A stretch of 64,000 nt of DNA from JBNRMR01 sp050942895 (lineage in GTDB: Bacteria > Bacillota > Clostridia > Christensenellales > UBA1750): positions 62,001 to 126,000 of the forward strand of contig JBMNOE010000004.1 of NCBI GenBank assembly GCA_050942895.1, read 5' to 3'. This document shows, one piece after another, positions 1-8,252 of this stretch. Each line of letters opens with the position of its first letter. Position 1 is the stretch's first letter. The position numbers and the translations under genes are program-made. A model generated the notes under the pieces. That model searched no databases, had not been told where the DNA came from, and saw nothing but the letters and a program-made list of their open reading frames with translations.

Positions 1-147
1 GCATTTCTGCCGCCGGTTATATGAAAGACTGCCATGGGTTAAAGCGTTGGGCGGAATATCAGCGAGATAGGGCGGGTAGTTTGGTTCCCGCGGCTCCTCG
101 TAATAGTCGATGTCGATATCATTTTCAAAGCTCAGGGGTTCGTTCAA
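1..147 (-). CDS. partial hypothetical protein (N-terminal 49 codons)
   Basis: An open frame runs off the left edge of the window. I place its start at a TTG (147-145) that overlaps the TGA stop of the upstream minus-strand gene, with a G-rich GGGGGTGG stretch a few bases upstream as a possible ribosome binding site. The visible part is acidic and rich in Tyr, Pro and Asp (DIDIDYYEEP near residue 10, then NYPPYLADIPP) and has no methionine. I do not recognise the family. The overlap suggests translational coupling with the PD-(D/E)XK-like gene before it. The frame is also open further upstream, so the start is uncertain. Confidence 0.4.
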   Translation of the reverse strand, partial: MNEPLSFENDIDIDYYEEPREPNYPPYLADIPPNALTHGSLSYNRRQKC

Positions 148-539
148 AGCGCCACCCCCCAACGGCGCTTTAAGTTGATATATATTAGGGGCTTGCCATT
201 TATTTCGGCGGGCAGATGGGCTGCGTCATTTGTCACCAGCAAAATTGCGCTTATGCCCTCGCAGCCGAAGTAGCGGGAAAGCTGCTCCATCAGCACTTTG
301 CGGGGCCTTTTTCTGGCCTTGATTTCGACGGCCACACCGCCTTTCAGCAAAAAGTCCACACGGCAGCCTTTTCCGCAAAGGGCTTCTTTTTTATATTCTA
401 TTTTATTTGATGAAAAGGCTTCGGCCACCATGTTTTGCAGTTCGAGCTCGTCGATGACGGCCGGAGGACGCAAGGCATATATGGCCTGAGCGGCGCTGTT
501 GATTATTTGCATATTGTTTTCCATAATATAACAATCCAT
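144..539 (-). CDS. small PD-(D/E)XK nuclease-like protein
   Basis: A 131-residue protein. Residues 59-74 read GCRVDFLL...VAVEIKA: Asp62, then Glu72-x-Lys74 ten residues later on a second hydrophobic strand. This is the layout of the PD-(D/E)XK nuclease fold. The rest, with an N-terminal helix and a C-terminal strand ILLVTND, fits a minimal nuclease core of the GxxGxxxE family often annotated as a hypothetical protein. No helicase or DNA-binding domain is fused to it. It sits immediately upstream of, and overlaps, an unrecognised partial gene. The start is uncertain: ATG at 539 and ATG at 524 both lack a good Shine-Dalgarno sequence. Nuclease activity is inferred only. Confidence 0.6.
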   Translation of the reverse strand: MDCYIMENNMQIINSAAQAIYALRPPAVIDELELQNMVAEAFSSNKIEYKKEALCGKGCRVDFLLKGGVAVEIKARKRPRKVLMEQLSRYFGCEGISAILLVTNDAAHLPAEINGKPLIYINLKRRWGVAL

Positions 540-580
540 TTTTTCTGTTGTCTTTACTCCCGCTGTAATTTTGAATTAGC

Positions 581-609
581 TTGACCTGAGCAAAAAAGCC
601 ATATACTAT
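581..609 (+). promoter_or_regulatory. predicted sigma-A promoter
   Basis: TTGACC (581-586), a 17-base spacer, then TACTAT (604-609). Transcription would start near 616, about 27 bases before the ATG of the alpha/beta hydrolase. Confidence 0.5.
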
Positions 610-642
610 ATTATACATACATTCTAATTGGAGGCGGCACTT

Positions 643-1557
643 ATGGCAAGGTCTTTCGAGCAAATATACAATGATGCGCCCAGGGCGGCTGTGGGCAGGC
701 TCCTGGCTTTCAGGGAGCGATATATCCCCAAATACGAGGAGCGCCACGGCAAGCTGTACCGGGTGTGGGATGTGAATGAGGCCAAGGAGCCCTTAGGGAC
801 GCTTGTGTTTTTGCCCTCGGCCATGGGCCATGGAGAGATCTGGTTTCCCTACATGCTGGATATGAGGGACCGTTACAGGCTGATCACCATATCCTTGGCG
901 GACGATGAGGACCCGCAGCTACTCACAAGCGCGCTTTTGGATATTCTTTCAGGCCTTGGCGTGGACAAGATGATGATCGCGGCCAACTCGGTGGGCGGCC
1001 TTCTTGCGCAGATAATGGCCCAAAGGGCCCCGGAAAGGGTGAAGGGCCTGGCGCTGATGATGACAGGCTGCCCCGGCGAGGATTTAAGCCCCGCCATCCG
1101 GCAAAACTGGGAGCTTCGAAGGAAGCTTAAGCGGCGCTTTAGGTTTCAGTCATATTCGCCCGGCCAGAAGCTGAGCATGGCAAATAATCTGTTCGACTCC
1201 ATCTGCCCGGAAAAATATCGCGACAACTCATTGTTTTGGCTGGGCTATATAGAGGAAACCTTTGCGGAGTCGGTGTACAAGGCGCAGCATATTGCCATAA
1301 ACACCGCCCTCGTGCCGAATATTTATTCGAATTATCGGCTGAAGGCGGAAAACTTCAGCGGCGATCTTGCTGTGCTTATAGCCGAATCCGCCGACGACAA
1401 GCTCTATTCCCCAGAGGAGAAGGCATGCCTTAAGGCTCTGCACCCGCGGGCGGAAATAGTGGACCTGGGCGAAGGTGGCCAGTTTGCTTTGCAGCTTCAC
1501 GAGCAACTGGTGACCGAGGTTTTGTCGGCCTTTGCGCAAAAGGTTTTCGGGGCGTAG
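643..1557 (+). CDS. alpha/beta hydrolase
   Basis: A 304-residue soluble protein with the alpha/beta-hydrolase layout. An early strand LVFLPSAMG (near residues 54-62) could supply the oxyanion hole. The nucleophile elbow is A-N-S-V-G-G with Ser116, and a late strand VLIAESADDKL is typical of the acid-bearing strand. I see no signal peptide, so it should be cytoplasmic. The start is ATG 643, eight bases after GGAGG (630-634); a TTG at 628 lies across that ribosome binding site and is unlikely. The catalytic His would be near the C-terminus (LQLHEQL). The substrate cannot be told from sequence. It has its own promoter and is separated from the next gene by a second promoter. Confidence 0.75.
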   Translation: MARSFEQIYNDAPRAAVGRLLAFRERYIPKYEERHGKLYRVWDVNEAKEPLGTLVFLPSAMGHGEIWFPYMLDMRDRYRLITISLADDEDPQLLTSALLDILSGLGVDKMMIAANSVGGLLAQIMAQRAPERVKGLALMMTGCPGEDLSPAIRQNWELRRKLKRRFRFQSYSPGQKLSMANNLFDSICPEKYRDNSLFWLGYIEETFAESVYKAQHIAINTALVPNIYSNYRLKAENFSGDLAVLIAESADDKLYSPEEKACLKALHPRAEIVDLGEGGQFALQLHEQLVTEVLSAFAQKVFGA

Positions 1558-1604
1558 GGTCTGGGGAGAGCCGGCCTTTTTCTGCCGCTGATTTGGCCCT
1601 TTAA

Positions 1605-1634
1605 TTGACAGGGATTGCCTTAAGATGGTAATAT
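1605..1634 (+). promoter_or_regulatory. predicted sigma-A promoter of the Lrp/aminotransferase pair
   Basis: A perfect TTGACA (1605-1610), an 18-base spacer and TAATAT (1629-1634), about 75 bases upstream of the AsnC-type regulator. Lrp-family regulators commonly act on their own promoters, so this is also the likely autoregulatory site (inference). Confidence 0.5.
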
Positions 1635-1709
1635 AAAGAATGGATTATAATGCGCCTTTGCTTGGCGCTTTAAATCCCATTAAAATAAAAATAAACAAGG
1701 AGGATTACC

Positions 1710-2204
1710 ATGCAGCTTACAAACATCGAAAGCGCCGTCATAGACATTCTGTCTGAGAATTCACGCACCAGTGTAGCGACAATAGCCGCCATGCTGGGCA
1801 TCGAGGAGAGCGCGGCTGCGGCCGTAATCTCAGACCTTGAGACGGCCAGGGTCATAGTGGGCTACCCCGCCCTTATAAACTGGGACAAGGCCCACCGTGA
1901 CATGGTGGAGGCGATCATCGAAGTGAGGGTGACGCCCATCGCCGGATATGGCTATGACGCCATCGCCGAGCAGCTTCTGGCCTATGAGCAGGTGGAGAGC
2001 GTCTATCTGATGAGCGGAGCCTACGACCTGCAGCTAAGGGTTGTGGCGGATAATTTAAAGGAGCTGGCCATGTTCGTTTCCCAGACCCTTGCGCCAATTG
2101 AAAATGTTCTTTCCACATCCACCCATTTCGTGCTGAAAAAATATAAGAGCCAGGGCACTGTCATTGAGAAGCGAGAGGACAAAAGACAGGCGGTGAGCCT
2201 GTGA
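1710..2204 (+). CDS. Lrp/AsnC family transcriptional regulator
   Basis: 164 residues. The N-terminal ~60 residues form a winged helix-turn-helix (IESAVIDILSENSRTSVATIAAMLG...). The region from about residue 70 is a RAM/AsnC ligand-binding domain: VEAIIEVRVTP, then VESVYLMSGAYDLQLRVVA, the usual core of the family. These proteins form octameric discs that bind amino acids. An AAGGAGGA ribosome binding site precedes the ATG. The stop codon overlaps the GTG start of the aminotransferase (GTGA), so the two are translationally coupled. The pairing suggests that the regulator senses the substrate or product of that aminotransferase. Confidence 0.88.
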   Translation: MQLTNIESAVIDILSENSRTSVATIAAMLGIEESAAAAVISDLETARVIVGYPALINWDKAHRDMVEAIIEVRVTPIAGYGYDAIAEQLLAYEQVESVYLMSGAYDLQLRVVADNLKELAMFVSQTLAPIENVLSTSTHFVLKKYKSQGTVIEKREDKRQAVSL

Positions 2205-3388
2205 ACCATGAAAAGCTGATAGCCAAAGCGGTTGCACAGATGCCCCCAAGCGGCATACGCAAATTTTTTGATATAGTCTCCGAGATGAAGGACGCCATAT
2301 CACTGGGCGTGGGCGAGCCGGATTTTGTGACCCCCACCGGCATTCGTGAGGCGGCGGTCAAGGCCATTCGCATAGGTGAAACCCACTACACCTCCAACTG
2401 GGGGTTGCTGGAATTGCGCCAGCTTATAGCAAGATATATGAAGGAACGCTGCGGGGGAGTGGAGTATGACCCTAGGAACGAGATAATCGTGACGGTGGGG
2501 GCCTCCGAGGGGATAGATCTCTCCCTTCGCTGCCTGATAAACCCTGCCCAGGGCGAGGAAGTGCTCATACCCGAGCCGTCGTATGTTTCTTATCAGCCGG
2601 AGGTGTCACTGGCGGGGGGCGTTGCAAGGCCTGTTAAAACCAGCGAGGAAAATTGTTTCAAGGTGACCAAGGCGGCCCTTGGGGAGGCCATCACCGAAAG
2701 AACTAAGGCCATCATATTGCCATATCCCAACAATCCCACGGGGGCTATAATGGAGCGGAAGGACCTGCTGGAGATTGCGGAGCTGATCCGCGGCACCGAT
2801 ATCGTGGTGATTTCGGACGAGATATACAGCGAGCTGGTCTACGATGGAAAGACCCATAACTGCTTTGCATCCCTTCCGGGAATGAGGGAAAGGACCATCA
2901 CTTTAAACGGCTTTTCAAAGGCTTTTGCCATGACTGGCTGGCGCATGGGATATGTCTGCGCGCCGGAATCTTTTGCGGCGGCCATGTGCAAGATACACCA
3001 ATACACCGCCCTTTGCGCGCCGGTGATGGGCCAGTATGCGGCCCTTGCTGCGCTGCAGGAGGGATTTAAGACTGACTTTGCCGATGTGCGGCACATGCGT
3101 TCTGTTTATGACAGGCGCAGGAGGCTGATGGTCAAGGGCTTTAGAGAGATGGGCTTCCCCTGCTTTGAACCCTTCGGCGCCTTCTATGTTTTCCCGAACA
3201 TATCCAAAAGCGGCCTTACAAGCGAGGAATTCTCCCACAGGCTGCTTAAGGAACAGAAGGTTGCCGCGGTGCCGGGCACGGCTTTCGGGGCAAGCGGAGA
3301 GGGCTTTTTGCGTTGCAGCTACGCCACATCCACGGAAAATGTCATCGAGGCCATTTCGCGCATAGGCACATTTGCAAAGAACCTTTAA
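2201..3388 (+). CDS. class I/II PLP-dependent aminotransferase
   Basis: 395 residues, fold-type I aminotransferase of the aspartate/aromatic group (PatA/AspC-like). Visible hallmarks are the N-terminal GVGEPDF, YPNNPTGA after the substrate-binding region, VISDEIYSEL (PLP pyridine-binding Asp), the Schiff-base lysine in NGFSKAFAMTGWRMGY, and FLRCSYA near the C-terminus with the substrate carboxylate-binding Arg. It catalyses transfer of an amino group between an amino acid and a 2-oxo acid in the cytoplasm; the exact substrate is not determinable. The start is GTG 2201, overlapping the Lrp stop. Coupling to an AsnC-family gene is a frequent Firmicutes arrangement. Confidence 0.88.
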   Translation: MNHEKLIAKAVAQMPPSGIRKFFDIVSEMKDAISLGVGEPDFVTPTGIREAAVKAIRIGETHYTSNWGLLELRQLIARYMKERCGGVEYDPRNEIIVTVGASEGIDLSLRCLINPAQGEEVLIPEPSYVSYQPEVSLAGGVARPVKTSEENCFKVTKAALGEAITERTKAIILPYPNNPTGAIMERKDLLEIAELIRGTDIVVISDEIYSELVYDGKTHNCFASLPGMRERTITLNGFSKAFAMTGWRMGYVCAPESFAAAMCKIHQYTALCAPVMGQYAALAALQEGFKTDFADVRHMRSVYDRRRRLMVKGFREMGFPCFEPFGAFYVFPNISKSGLTSEEFSHRLLKEQKVAAVPGTAFGASGEGFLRCSYATSTENVIEAISRIGTFAKNL

Positions 3389-3411
3389 GGAACAACCAAA
3401 AGGAAGGAAAA

Positions 3412-4134
3412 ATGCAGCCAGACAGCATTCATTACAGCGGAAACCGTGAAAACTACGAGCGAAGAAGGCCGCGCCTTTACATAAACCGCAAAACGCCGCT
3501 GGTTACATATATACTGGTGGCGGTGACGGTGCTGGTTTTTCTTGCCGATCAAGCACTAAAACTTGTGATCGGCTACCCGCTGCTGACTCTGCTGGGCGCA
3601 AAGCTTAACAGCGCCATAATTGCCGGGCAATGGTGGCGGCTGGTGACGCCCATGTTCCTCCATGCCGACTTTTTCCATATTCTCTTCAACATGTTCGCGC
3701 TGGTTATATGGGGAAGGCAGCTTGAGGCGCTGATGGGCAGAGCGCGGTATATCGCCGTATATTTTCTATCAGGAATATTGGGCTGCATGGCCAGCTTTGC
3801 ATTTTCAAACAGCCTGAGTGTGGGCGCTTCGGGGGCTGTGTTCGGCCTTTTCGGCGCACTGCTGTATTTTCGCCGTGAGCATAGAGAGATATTCAACGCG
3901 GTTTTCGGGGTGCAGGTTCTGGTGATAATCGGCATAAACATTGCAAACGGTTTTCTTGTTGCCAATATAGACAACTTTGGGCATCTGGGCGGGCTGGCCG
4001 GAGGCTTCATCGCCTGCGGCATAACGGGCTTTTACGGCCAGAGGCAAAGCGCCGTCGTCCGCTACGGCTGCCTGTTGGGCTACTCAGCCCTGTTTTTGGG
4101 CTTTTTCGCCCTGAGGTATTACGGCATAACATGA
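3412..4134 (+). CDS. rhomboid family intramembrane serine protease
   Basis: 240 residues with six or more membrane helices. The rhomboid signature is complete: a W-R at the end of the first loop (WWRLVTPMFLHADFFHILFNMFAL), the catalytic serine in GASGAVFGLFG and the catalytic histidine in FGHLGGLAGGF. These enzymes cleave single-pass membrane proteins inside the bilayer. The start is ATG 3412 with AGGAAGG eight or so bases upstream; the frame is open further upstream but overlaps the aminotransferase. A single-pass surface protein is encoded immediately downstream and could be a substrate, which is only a suggestion from position. Confidence 0.9.
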   Translation: MQPDSIHYSGNRENYERRRPRLYINRKTPLVTYILVAVTVLVFLADQALKLVIGYPLLTLLGAKLNSAIIAGQWWRLVTPMFLHADFFHILFNMFALVIWGRQLEALMGRARYIAVYFLSGILGCMASFAFSNSLSVGASGAVFGLFGALLYFRREHREIFNAVFGVQVLVIIGINIANGFLVANIDNFGHLGGLAGGFIACGITGFYGQRQSAVVRYGCLLGYSALFLGFFALRYYGIT

Positions 4135-4180
4135 CAACAGTACTATATTTAAAAATAAAAACAGGGAAAGGGGAATTAGC

Positions 4181-5767
4181 TTGAGAAAAATGACTGCCGG
4201 TTTCGCACCATTTTTTGCGCTCCTTCTGATTTCCCTGATCACTTTGACGGCTTTGTTTCCGGGCAGCGCCATGGCAGCGTCTGCAGAGGCGGACATTTCC
4301 GTTTCATATTCCACCACTCCCGAATATATATACGACGAAGGCTATGTTGACATCAATATCGACATAGAAGTGACCAACGGAGTGGAGCACCAGCGCATTA
4401 ATCTGATGCAGTTCAACCTGGAGGGCCAAAGCTATGCCATGGCGGGGAGCGTTTTCTCCGGAGACAAAAGATCATTCGACCTTGAGAATGTTTTCATCTC
4501 AGAGGACGATTTCGGCAGCAGCATTTTCGGCTATCTGCTCTATCAGGATTTTTCCGGCTCCCTTCGCACTTTGCCCATGGAGATCGTGCTGGAAAAAAGC
4601 CAGGCGCAACTGAGCCTTGAAAGAAGCATCAGCCCATTGGTGGCACTCCCCGGGGACATCATATTCCTTTCTTATACCGTGGAAAACCCTTCCGACAAGG
4701 TGTTTTTAGATGTCAGGATAGAGGATCCGGCGGTTGGAACGGCGAGCGAGCTGGAGCGCATTGGTGCCGGCGAAAAGGTGGAGATCAAAAAGGAGATTAT
4801 ATATTCAAAGCCGTTTTTCTCGCAGCCGGTGATGACCTACAGGCTTTCGGGCAGCGATGAGATCATGGAAAAGTCCGTCAGCGCGGTGGACGTCACGGAC
4901 GAGGACATGGGCCTTGAGCTTTGCATTTACAGCGACCAGAGCAAGGTGGACCCGGGCCAGACCTTTAATATCGTGGGGAGCATGAAGAACACCGGCGAAG
5001 ATGATATGACTGATGTGCGCATATGCTTTGGCGCATTGGGCAGGGAGTTGATTTTGCCCTACCTTAAAGCCGGCGACTGCTATGTCTTTTCAAAGGAAGT
5101 GCTGCCCATTGCCGACAGGGAGTACATTTTTTCTGCAGAGGCGTCAACGGGCGACGGGCGGAGGATAGCCGTCAGCTCCGATCCCCTGGCGGTGGATGTT
5201 TCCGGCGATGAAATGGTGGACTCGGCAGTTTTAAACGCTTATAGCGGCCAAAACACCCAGGGAGTCGAGTTTGAGGTGGAGCCGAATATGACCGAGATGG
5301 CGGAGCCCGGCGAGGCGACTTTCCAGATCAAGATGAAGATTGGCTCAGGGCGCCTTAGCGATATTGTCATAAGCGAAAAAAACATGGGCGAGGTGGCGCG
5401 TTTTGACACTTTGGTCATAGGCGACAAGGCCACCCTTTCGACCATCGCCGTCTTTGAAACCAGCCGCTTCGAGTTCAAGTTTGAAGCGACGGACGAAAAC
5501 GGGCTGCCGGTTATTGTGCAGGCCGAGCCAATAACAATTAGGGTGCAAAACAATAAAGTTGCATCGCAGATAAGGGGCATTGCGGCGATGGACAATGCGG
5601 TGATGGTATCGATAGACGCATCTTCTGCCAGCGGGTTGGATGACTCCGGCCTGGAATTTTCGCTGATAACGCTGCTGATGATATTGGCAACCTTGGTCGC
5701 CATATGCATAATTGTTCTCATGTCACTTTTCATAAAGGAAAAGTATGTTTACAAAAAAACCCGATAG
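4181..5767 (+). CDS. secreted, C-terminally membrane-anchored multidomain surface protein
   Basis: 528 residues. TTG 4181 is chosen because AAAGGGG (4167-4173) is seven bases upstream, while the internal ATG at 4190 is sixteen away. An N-terminal signal peptide of about 32 residues ends at an AMA-A site. The body consists of consecutive beta-rich modules of about 110 residues, with phrases such as LVALPGDIIFLSYTVENPSD and VDPGQTFNIVGSMKNTGEDD that resemble CARDB or Ig-like modules in bacterial surface proteins. The C-terminus has one hydrophobic helix (LITLLMILATLVAICIIVLM) and a short basic tail, giving an outside-facing, membrane-anchored topology. No enzyme motif is visible. The function is unknown; a scaffold or adhesion role is a guess. 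Confidence 0.7.
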   Translation: MRKMTAGFAPFFALLLISLITLTALFPGSAMAASAEADISVSYSTTPEYIYDEGYVDINIDIEVTNGVEHQRINLMQFNLEGQSYAMAGSVFSGDKRSFDLENVFISEDDFGSSIFGYLLYQDFSGSLRTLPMEIVLEKSQAQLSLERSISPLVALPGDIIFLSYTVENPSDKVFLDVRIEDPAVGTASELERIGAGEKVEIKKEIIYSKPFFSQPVMTYRLSGSDEIMEKSVSAVDVTDEDMGLELCIYSDQSKVDPGQTFNIVGSMKNTGEDDMTDVRICFGALGRELILPYLKAGDCYVFSKEVLPIADREYIFSAEASTGDGRRIAVSSDPLAVDVSGDEMVDSAVLNAYSGQNTQGVEFEVEPNMTEMAEPGEATFQIKMKIGSGRLSDIVISEKNMGEVARFDTLVIGDKATLSTIAVFETSRFEFKFEATDENGLPVIVQAEPITIRVQNNKVASQIRGIAAMDNAVMVSIDASSASGLDDSGLEFSLITLLMILATLVAICIIVLMSLFIKEKYVYKKTR

Positions 5768-5827
5768 TTTTATGGTTTTACCGGTAGTCTTAAGATGGCT
5801 GTCTGGCCGGAAAGGATGAAAAGCAGT

Positions 5828-6553
5828 ATGAAAAGAACGACAGGTATTTTCGCTCACAGAGGCGCCAGCGCCTACGCCCCGGAAAACTGCATGGACGCCT
5901 TCGTTATGGCCGCCGGCATGGGGGCCGACGGCATAGAGATCGACGTGCATATGACAAAAGACGGGCATATCGTGGTGGCCCATGACTTTGAGACGGACCG
6001 TGTGACGGGCCAGCCGGGAAATATAAACTCCCTCACCCTTGCCCAGCTTCGGGAGATGAACTTCGCAGCCCATTTTGGCGGCTATGCTCAGATTCCCACC
6101 CTGGAGGAGACGCTGGAATTTATAAAGCCCACCAACCTTCAGTTGAACATAGAGATAAAGGCCGGGCCGGTGGTCTACCATGACATCGAGGGCAAGCTTT
6201 TAAAAATGGCGGGGGAGTTCGGCCTTAATGACAGGATCATATATTCATCCTTCAACCACTACGGCCTTAAGATTATTAAGGCGCTGGACCCGTCAGCGAA
6301 GATTGGCCTGCTTTACAGCTCGGCTCTCTACGAGCCCTGGCACTATGCGGCATATGTGAAGGCGGACGCCATACACCCCTATTATGTGACTTTGCTGGCC
6401 CCGGGCGTTGTGGAGGGCTGCCATTCGAAGGGGATCGCTGTGAACCCCTGGACTGTGGACGAGCCGCAGCACATTAAACTGCTGCTGATGCTGGGCGTGG
6501 ATAACATTATCACCAACAAGCCGGATGTGGCGAAATCCCTCAGGGATGAATGA
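5828..6553 (+). CDS. glycerophosphodiester phosphodiesterase (GDPD family)
   Basis: 241 residues. The N-terminus shows the GDPD signature: FAHRGASAYAPEN (catalytic His, then Glu of the metal site), GADGIEIDVHMTKDGHIVVAHD (second Glu-x-Asp and catalytic His), and NIEIKAG later. The C-terminal NPWTVDEP and NIITNKPD complete the TIM barrel. It hydrolyses glycerophosphodiesters to an alcohol and glycerol 3-phosphate using a divalent metal. No signal peptide is seen, so it is cytoplasmic. ATG 5828 is preferred because GGAAAGGATGA (5809-5819) lies at ribosome-binding distance; in-frame ATGs at 5795 and 5816 are less well placed. The next gene handles glycerate, so glycerol-derived carbon may link them. 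Confidence 0.88.
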   Translation: MKRTTGIFAHRGASAYAPENCMDAFVMAAGMGADGIEIDVHMTKDGHIVVAHDFETDRVTGQPGNINSLTLAQLREMNFAAHFGGYAQIPTLEETLEFIKPTNLQLNIEIKAGPVVYHDIEGKLLKMAGEFGLNDRIIYSSFNHYGLKIIKALDPSAKIGLLYSSALYEPWHYAAYVKADAIHPYYVTLLAPGVVEGCHSKGIAVNPWTVDEPQHIKLLLMLGVDNIITNKPDVAKSLRDE

Positions 6554-6631
6554 CAAAGTGATTTTATGTCACGGAAAACATCGCAGAAAATGCCGCAGAA
6601 AATGTCACAGAAAGTACCGCAGGAGAGTAGC

Positions 6632-7750
6632 ATGAAAAAGATAATCATAGCGCCTGACAGCTTCAAGGGATCGCTGTCATCTCAGGAAGTGATCGACATC
6701 ATATCAGAAAAGGCGAAGCGCTTTTTTCCGCAGGCGAGGATCGTGGGGATACCCGTGGCCGACGGCGGCGAGGGCACAGTCAGCGCCCTTTGCGGCGGGG
6801 AGACTGTGACGGTCGCAGTTTTTGGCCCGCTGGGCGAAAAGGTCGATGCCAGATATGGCTTCCTGGGTGAAACCGCCGTTATGGAGATGGCCGCCGCATC
6901 GGGCCTGCCCCTTGTCCCCGAAGGAAAGAGGGATCCGCGAAACACATCCTCCTTTGGCACCGGGCAGATGATTCTGGATGCCGTGGAAAAGGGCGTGAGG
7001 AGTATCGTCATCGGCATAGGCGGCAGCGCCACGAACGATGGCGGCATGGGCGCGCTTAGGGCTTTCGGTGTGCGGTTTTTGGACGAACATGGCAGTGAGC
7101 TTACCGGAATGGGGGCGGATCTTGCTAAAGTTCAATCAATAGACGCTTCCGGGCTTGATGCAAGGCTTAAAGAATGCGATATCCGCGTGATGTGCGACGT
7201 GACAAACCCCCTTACGGGGACAAACGGCGCCACGTATATATATGGCCCCCAAAAGGGTGGAGAGGGCCGCGTTTTGGATGAGCTTGAAAAGGGCATGAAA
7301 AACTATGAAAAGGTAATGGCCAAAGCCTTCGGAGTGGACACTAAAACCCCGGGCGCTGGCGCTGCGGGCGGCCTTGGCACGGCGCTTTTGGCCGTGGGAG
7401 GAAAGCTTGTAAGGGGCATCGATGCGGTGCTTGACCTTAAAAACTTTGACGCAGAGCTTGCCGGCTGCGATCTTGTGGTCACCGGCGAGGGCAGGTTCGA
7501 CAGCCAGTCTTTGGGCTTTGGAAAGGTTATATCGGGCATAATCGCCAGGGCTGAAAAAAGGAATGTGCCTGTGGCGGTGGTGGCGGGAAGTGTCTTGGGC
7601 GATGTGGACGGGCTTTTTGCCCATAATGCCAGCGTAATCGCCTGTGTGGACAGGCCCATGCTCCTTGAAGAAGCCATGGAAAACGCCGCGCAGAACCTTG
7701 AAAATGCCGCGGCAAGGATGTTTGGGTTTTTGTCGATGGGCAGAAGGTAG
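6632..7750 (+). CDS. glycerate kinase (GckA/GarK family)
   Basis: 372 residues, matching the glycerate kinase type 1 family. It starts IIIAPDSFKGSLSSQEV, followed by PVADGGEGTVSAL, the loops GIGGSATNDGGMGAL and GAAGGLGTALL, and VVTGEGRFDSQS, which are the conserved blocks of the family. It phosphorylates glycerate with ATP to a phosphoglycerate that enters glycolysis. The start is ATG 6632 with AGGAGA (6621-6626). The frame is open back to 6566 through a run of repeated CAGAAAATG-like units (residues like QKMPQKMSQK), which I regard as non-coding leader. The gene lies 78 bases after the GDPD gene and is probably cotranscribed with it. Confidence 0.88.
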   Translation: MKKIIIAPDSFKGSLSSQEVIDIISEKAKRFFPQARIVGIPVADGGEGTVSALCGGETVTVAVFGPLGEKVDARYGFLGETAVMEMAAASGLPLVPEGKRDPRNTSSFGTGQMILDAVEKGVRSIVIGIGGSATNDGGMGALRAFGVRFLDEHGSELTGMGADLAKVQSIDASGLDARLKECDIRVMCDVTNPLTGTNGATYIYGPQKGGEGRVLDELEKGMKNYEKVMAKAFGVDTKTPGAGAAGGLGTALLAVGGKLVRGIDAVLDLKNFDAELAGCDLVVTGEGRFDSQSLGFGKVISGIIARAEKRNVPVAVVAGSVLGDVDGLFAHNASVIACVDRPMLLEEAMENAAQNLENAAARMFGFLSMGRR

Positions 7751-7765
7751 GGGGGTCATGGTTTG

Positions 7766-8191
7766 ATGAGTTTTCGCCTAGCAAAGCCGATGGACGCGCC
7801 TCAGCTTAAAAGACTGAATGATCTGTTTAACGGCGAAGGCTGCAATTCTGCGGAGAATATCGCAAAGTCGCTTGAGCAATGCGGCGGGGAGATCGTCTGT
7901 GTGGCGGAAAAAGAAGGAGAACTTATTGGCTTTTGCTGCGGACACATTTATTTGTCAATGTGTTATGAGAAAAAGCTTGGCGAGATCACTGAGATGTTTG
8001 TCTGCCCGGAGCACAGGCGCAGCGGCGCCGGCAAAGGCATGATGAACTTCATGGAAAATGAGCTGCGTAAGATGGGAGCAGCGTCGGTTAGGCTTTTGAC
8101 GGGAGCGGACAACCTTTCGGCGCAGGCGTTTTACCTGTCCTGCGGATATGTTCAGGATGACGAACTATTGATGAAAAAACGCTTAAAATAG
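7766..8191 (+). CDS. GNAT family N-acetyltransferase
   Basis: 141 residues with a single GNAT fold. Motif A is EMFVCPEHRRSGAGKGMM, the Arg/Gly-rich acetyl-CoA pyrophosphate loop, and the C-terminal NLSAQAFYLSCGY is the usual motif B with a Tyr near the thioester. It transfers an acetyl group from acetyl-CoA to an unknown amine. GGGGG (7751-7755) precedes ATG 7766; a TTG at 7763 is an alternative start. The gene lies 15 bases after the glycerate kinase and ends just before a bidirectional terminator. Confidence 0.8.
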   Translation: MSFRLAKPMDAPQLKRLNDLFNGEGCNSAENIAKSLEQCGGEIVCVAEKEGELIGFCCGHIYLSMCYEKKLGEITEMFVCPEHRRSGAGKGMMNFMENELRKMGAASVRLLTGADNLSAQAFYLSCGYVQDDELLMKKRLK

Positions 8192-8206
8192 ACTATGGGT
8201 ACATTA

Positions 8207-8246
8207 TAAAAGACGGCGGGAAAACTCCCGGCCGTCTTTAGTTTTG
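8207..8246. terminator. bidirectional intrinsic terminator
   Basis: AAAGACGGC GGGA / TCCC GGCCGTCTTT hairpin with one bulged base and a T-rich 3' side, between the convergent GNAT and spoIIE genes. Confidence 0.75.
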
Positions 8247-8252
8247 CTGCCC

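Noticed and set aside
8207..8246. Riboswitch near spoIIE 3' end
   Set aside because: The hairpin lies between two convergent stop codons and has the T-run of a terminator.
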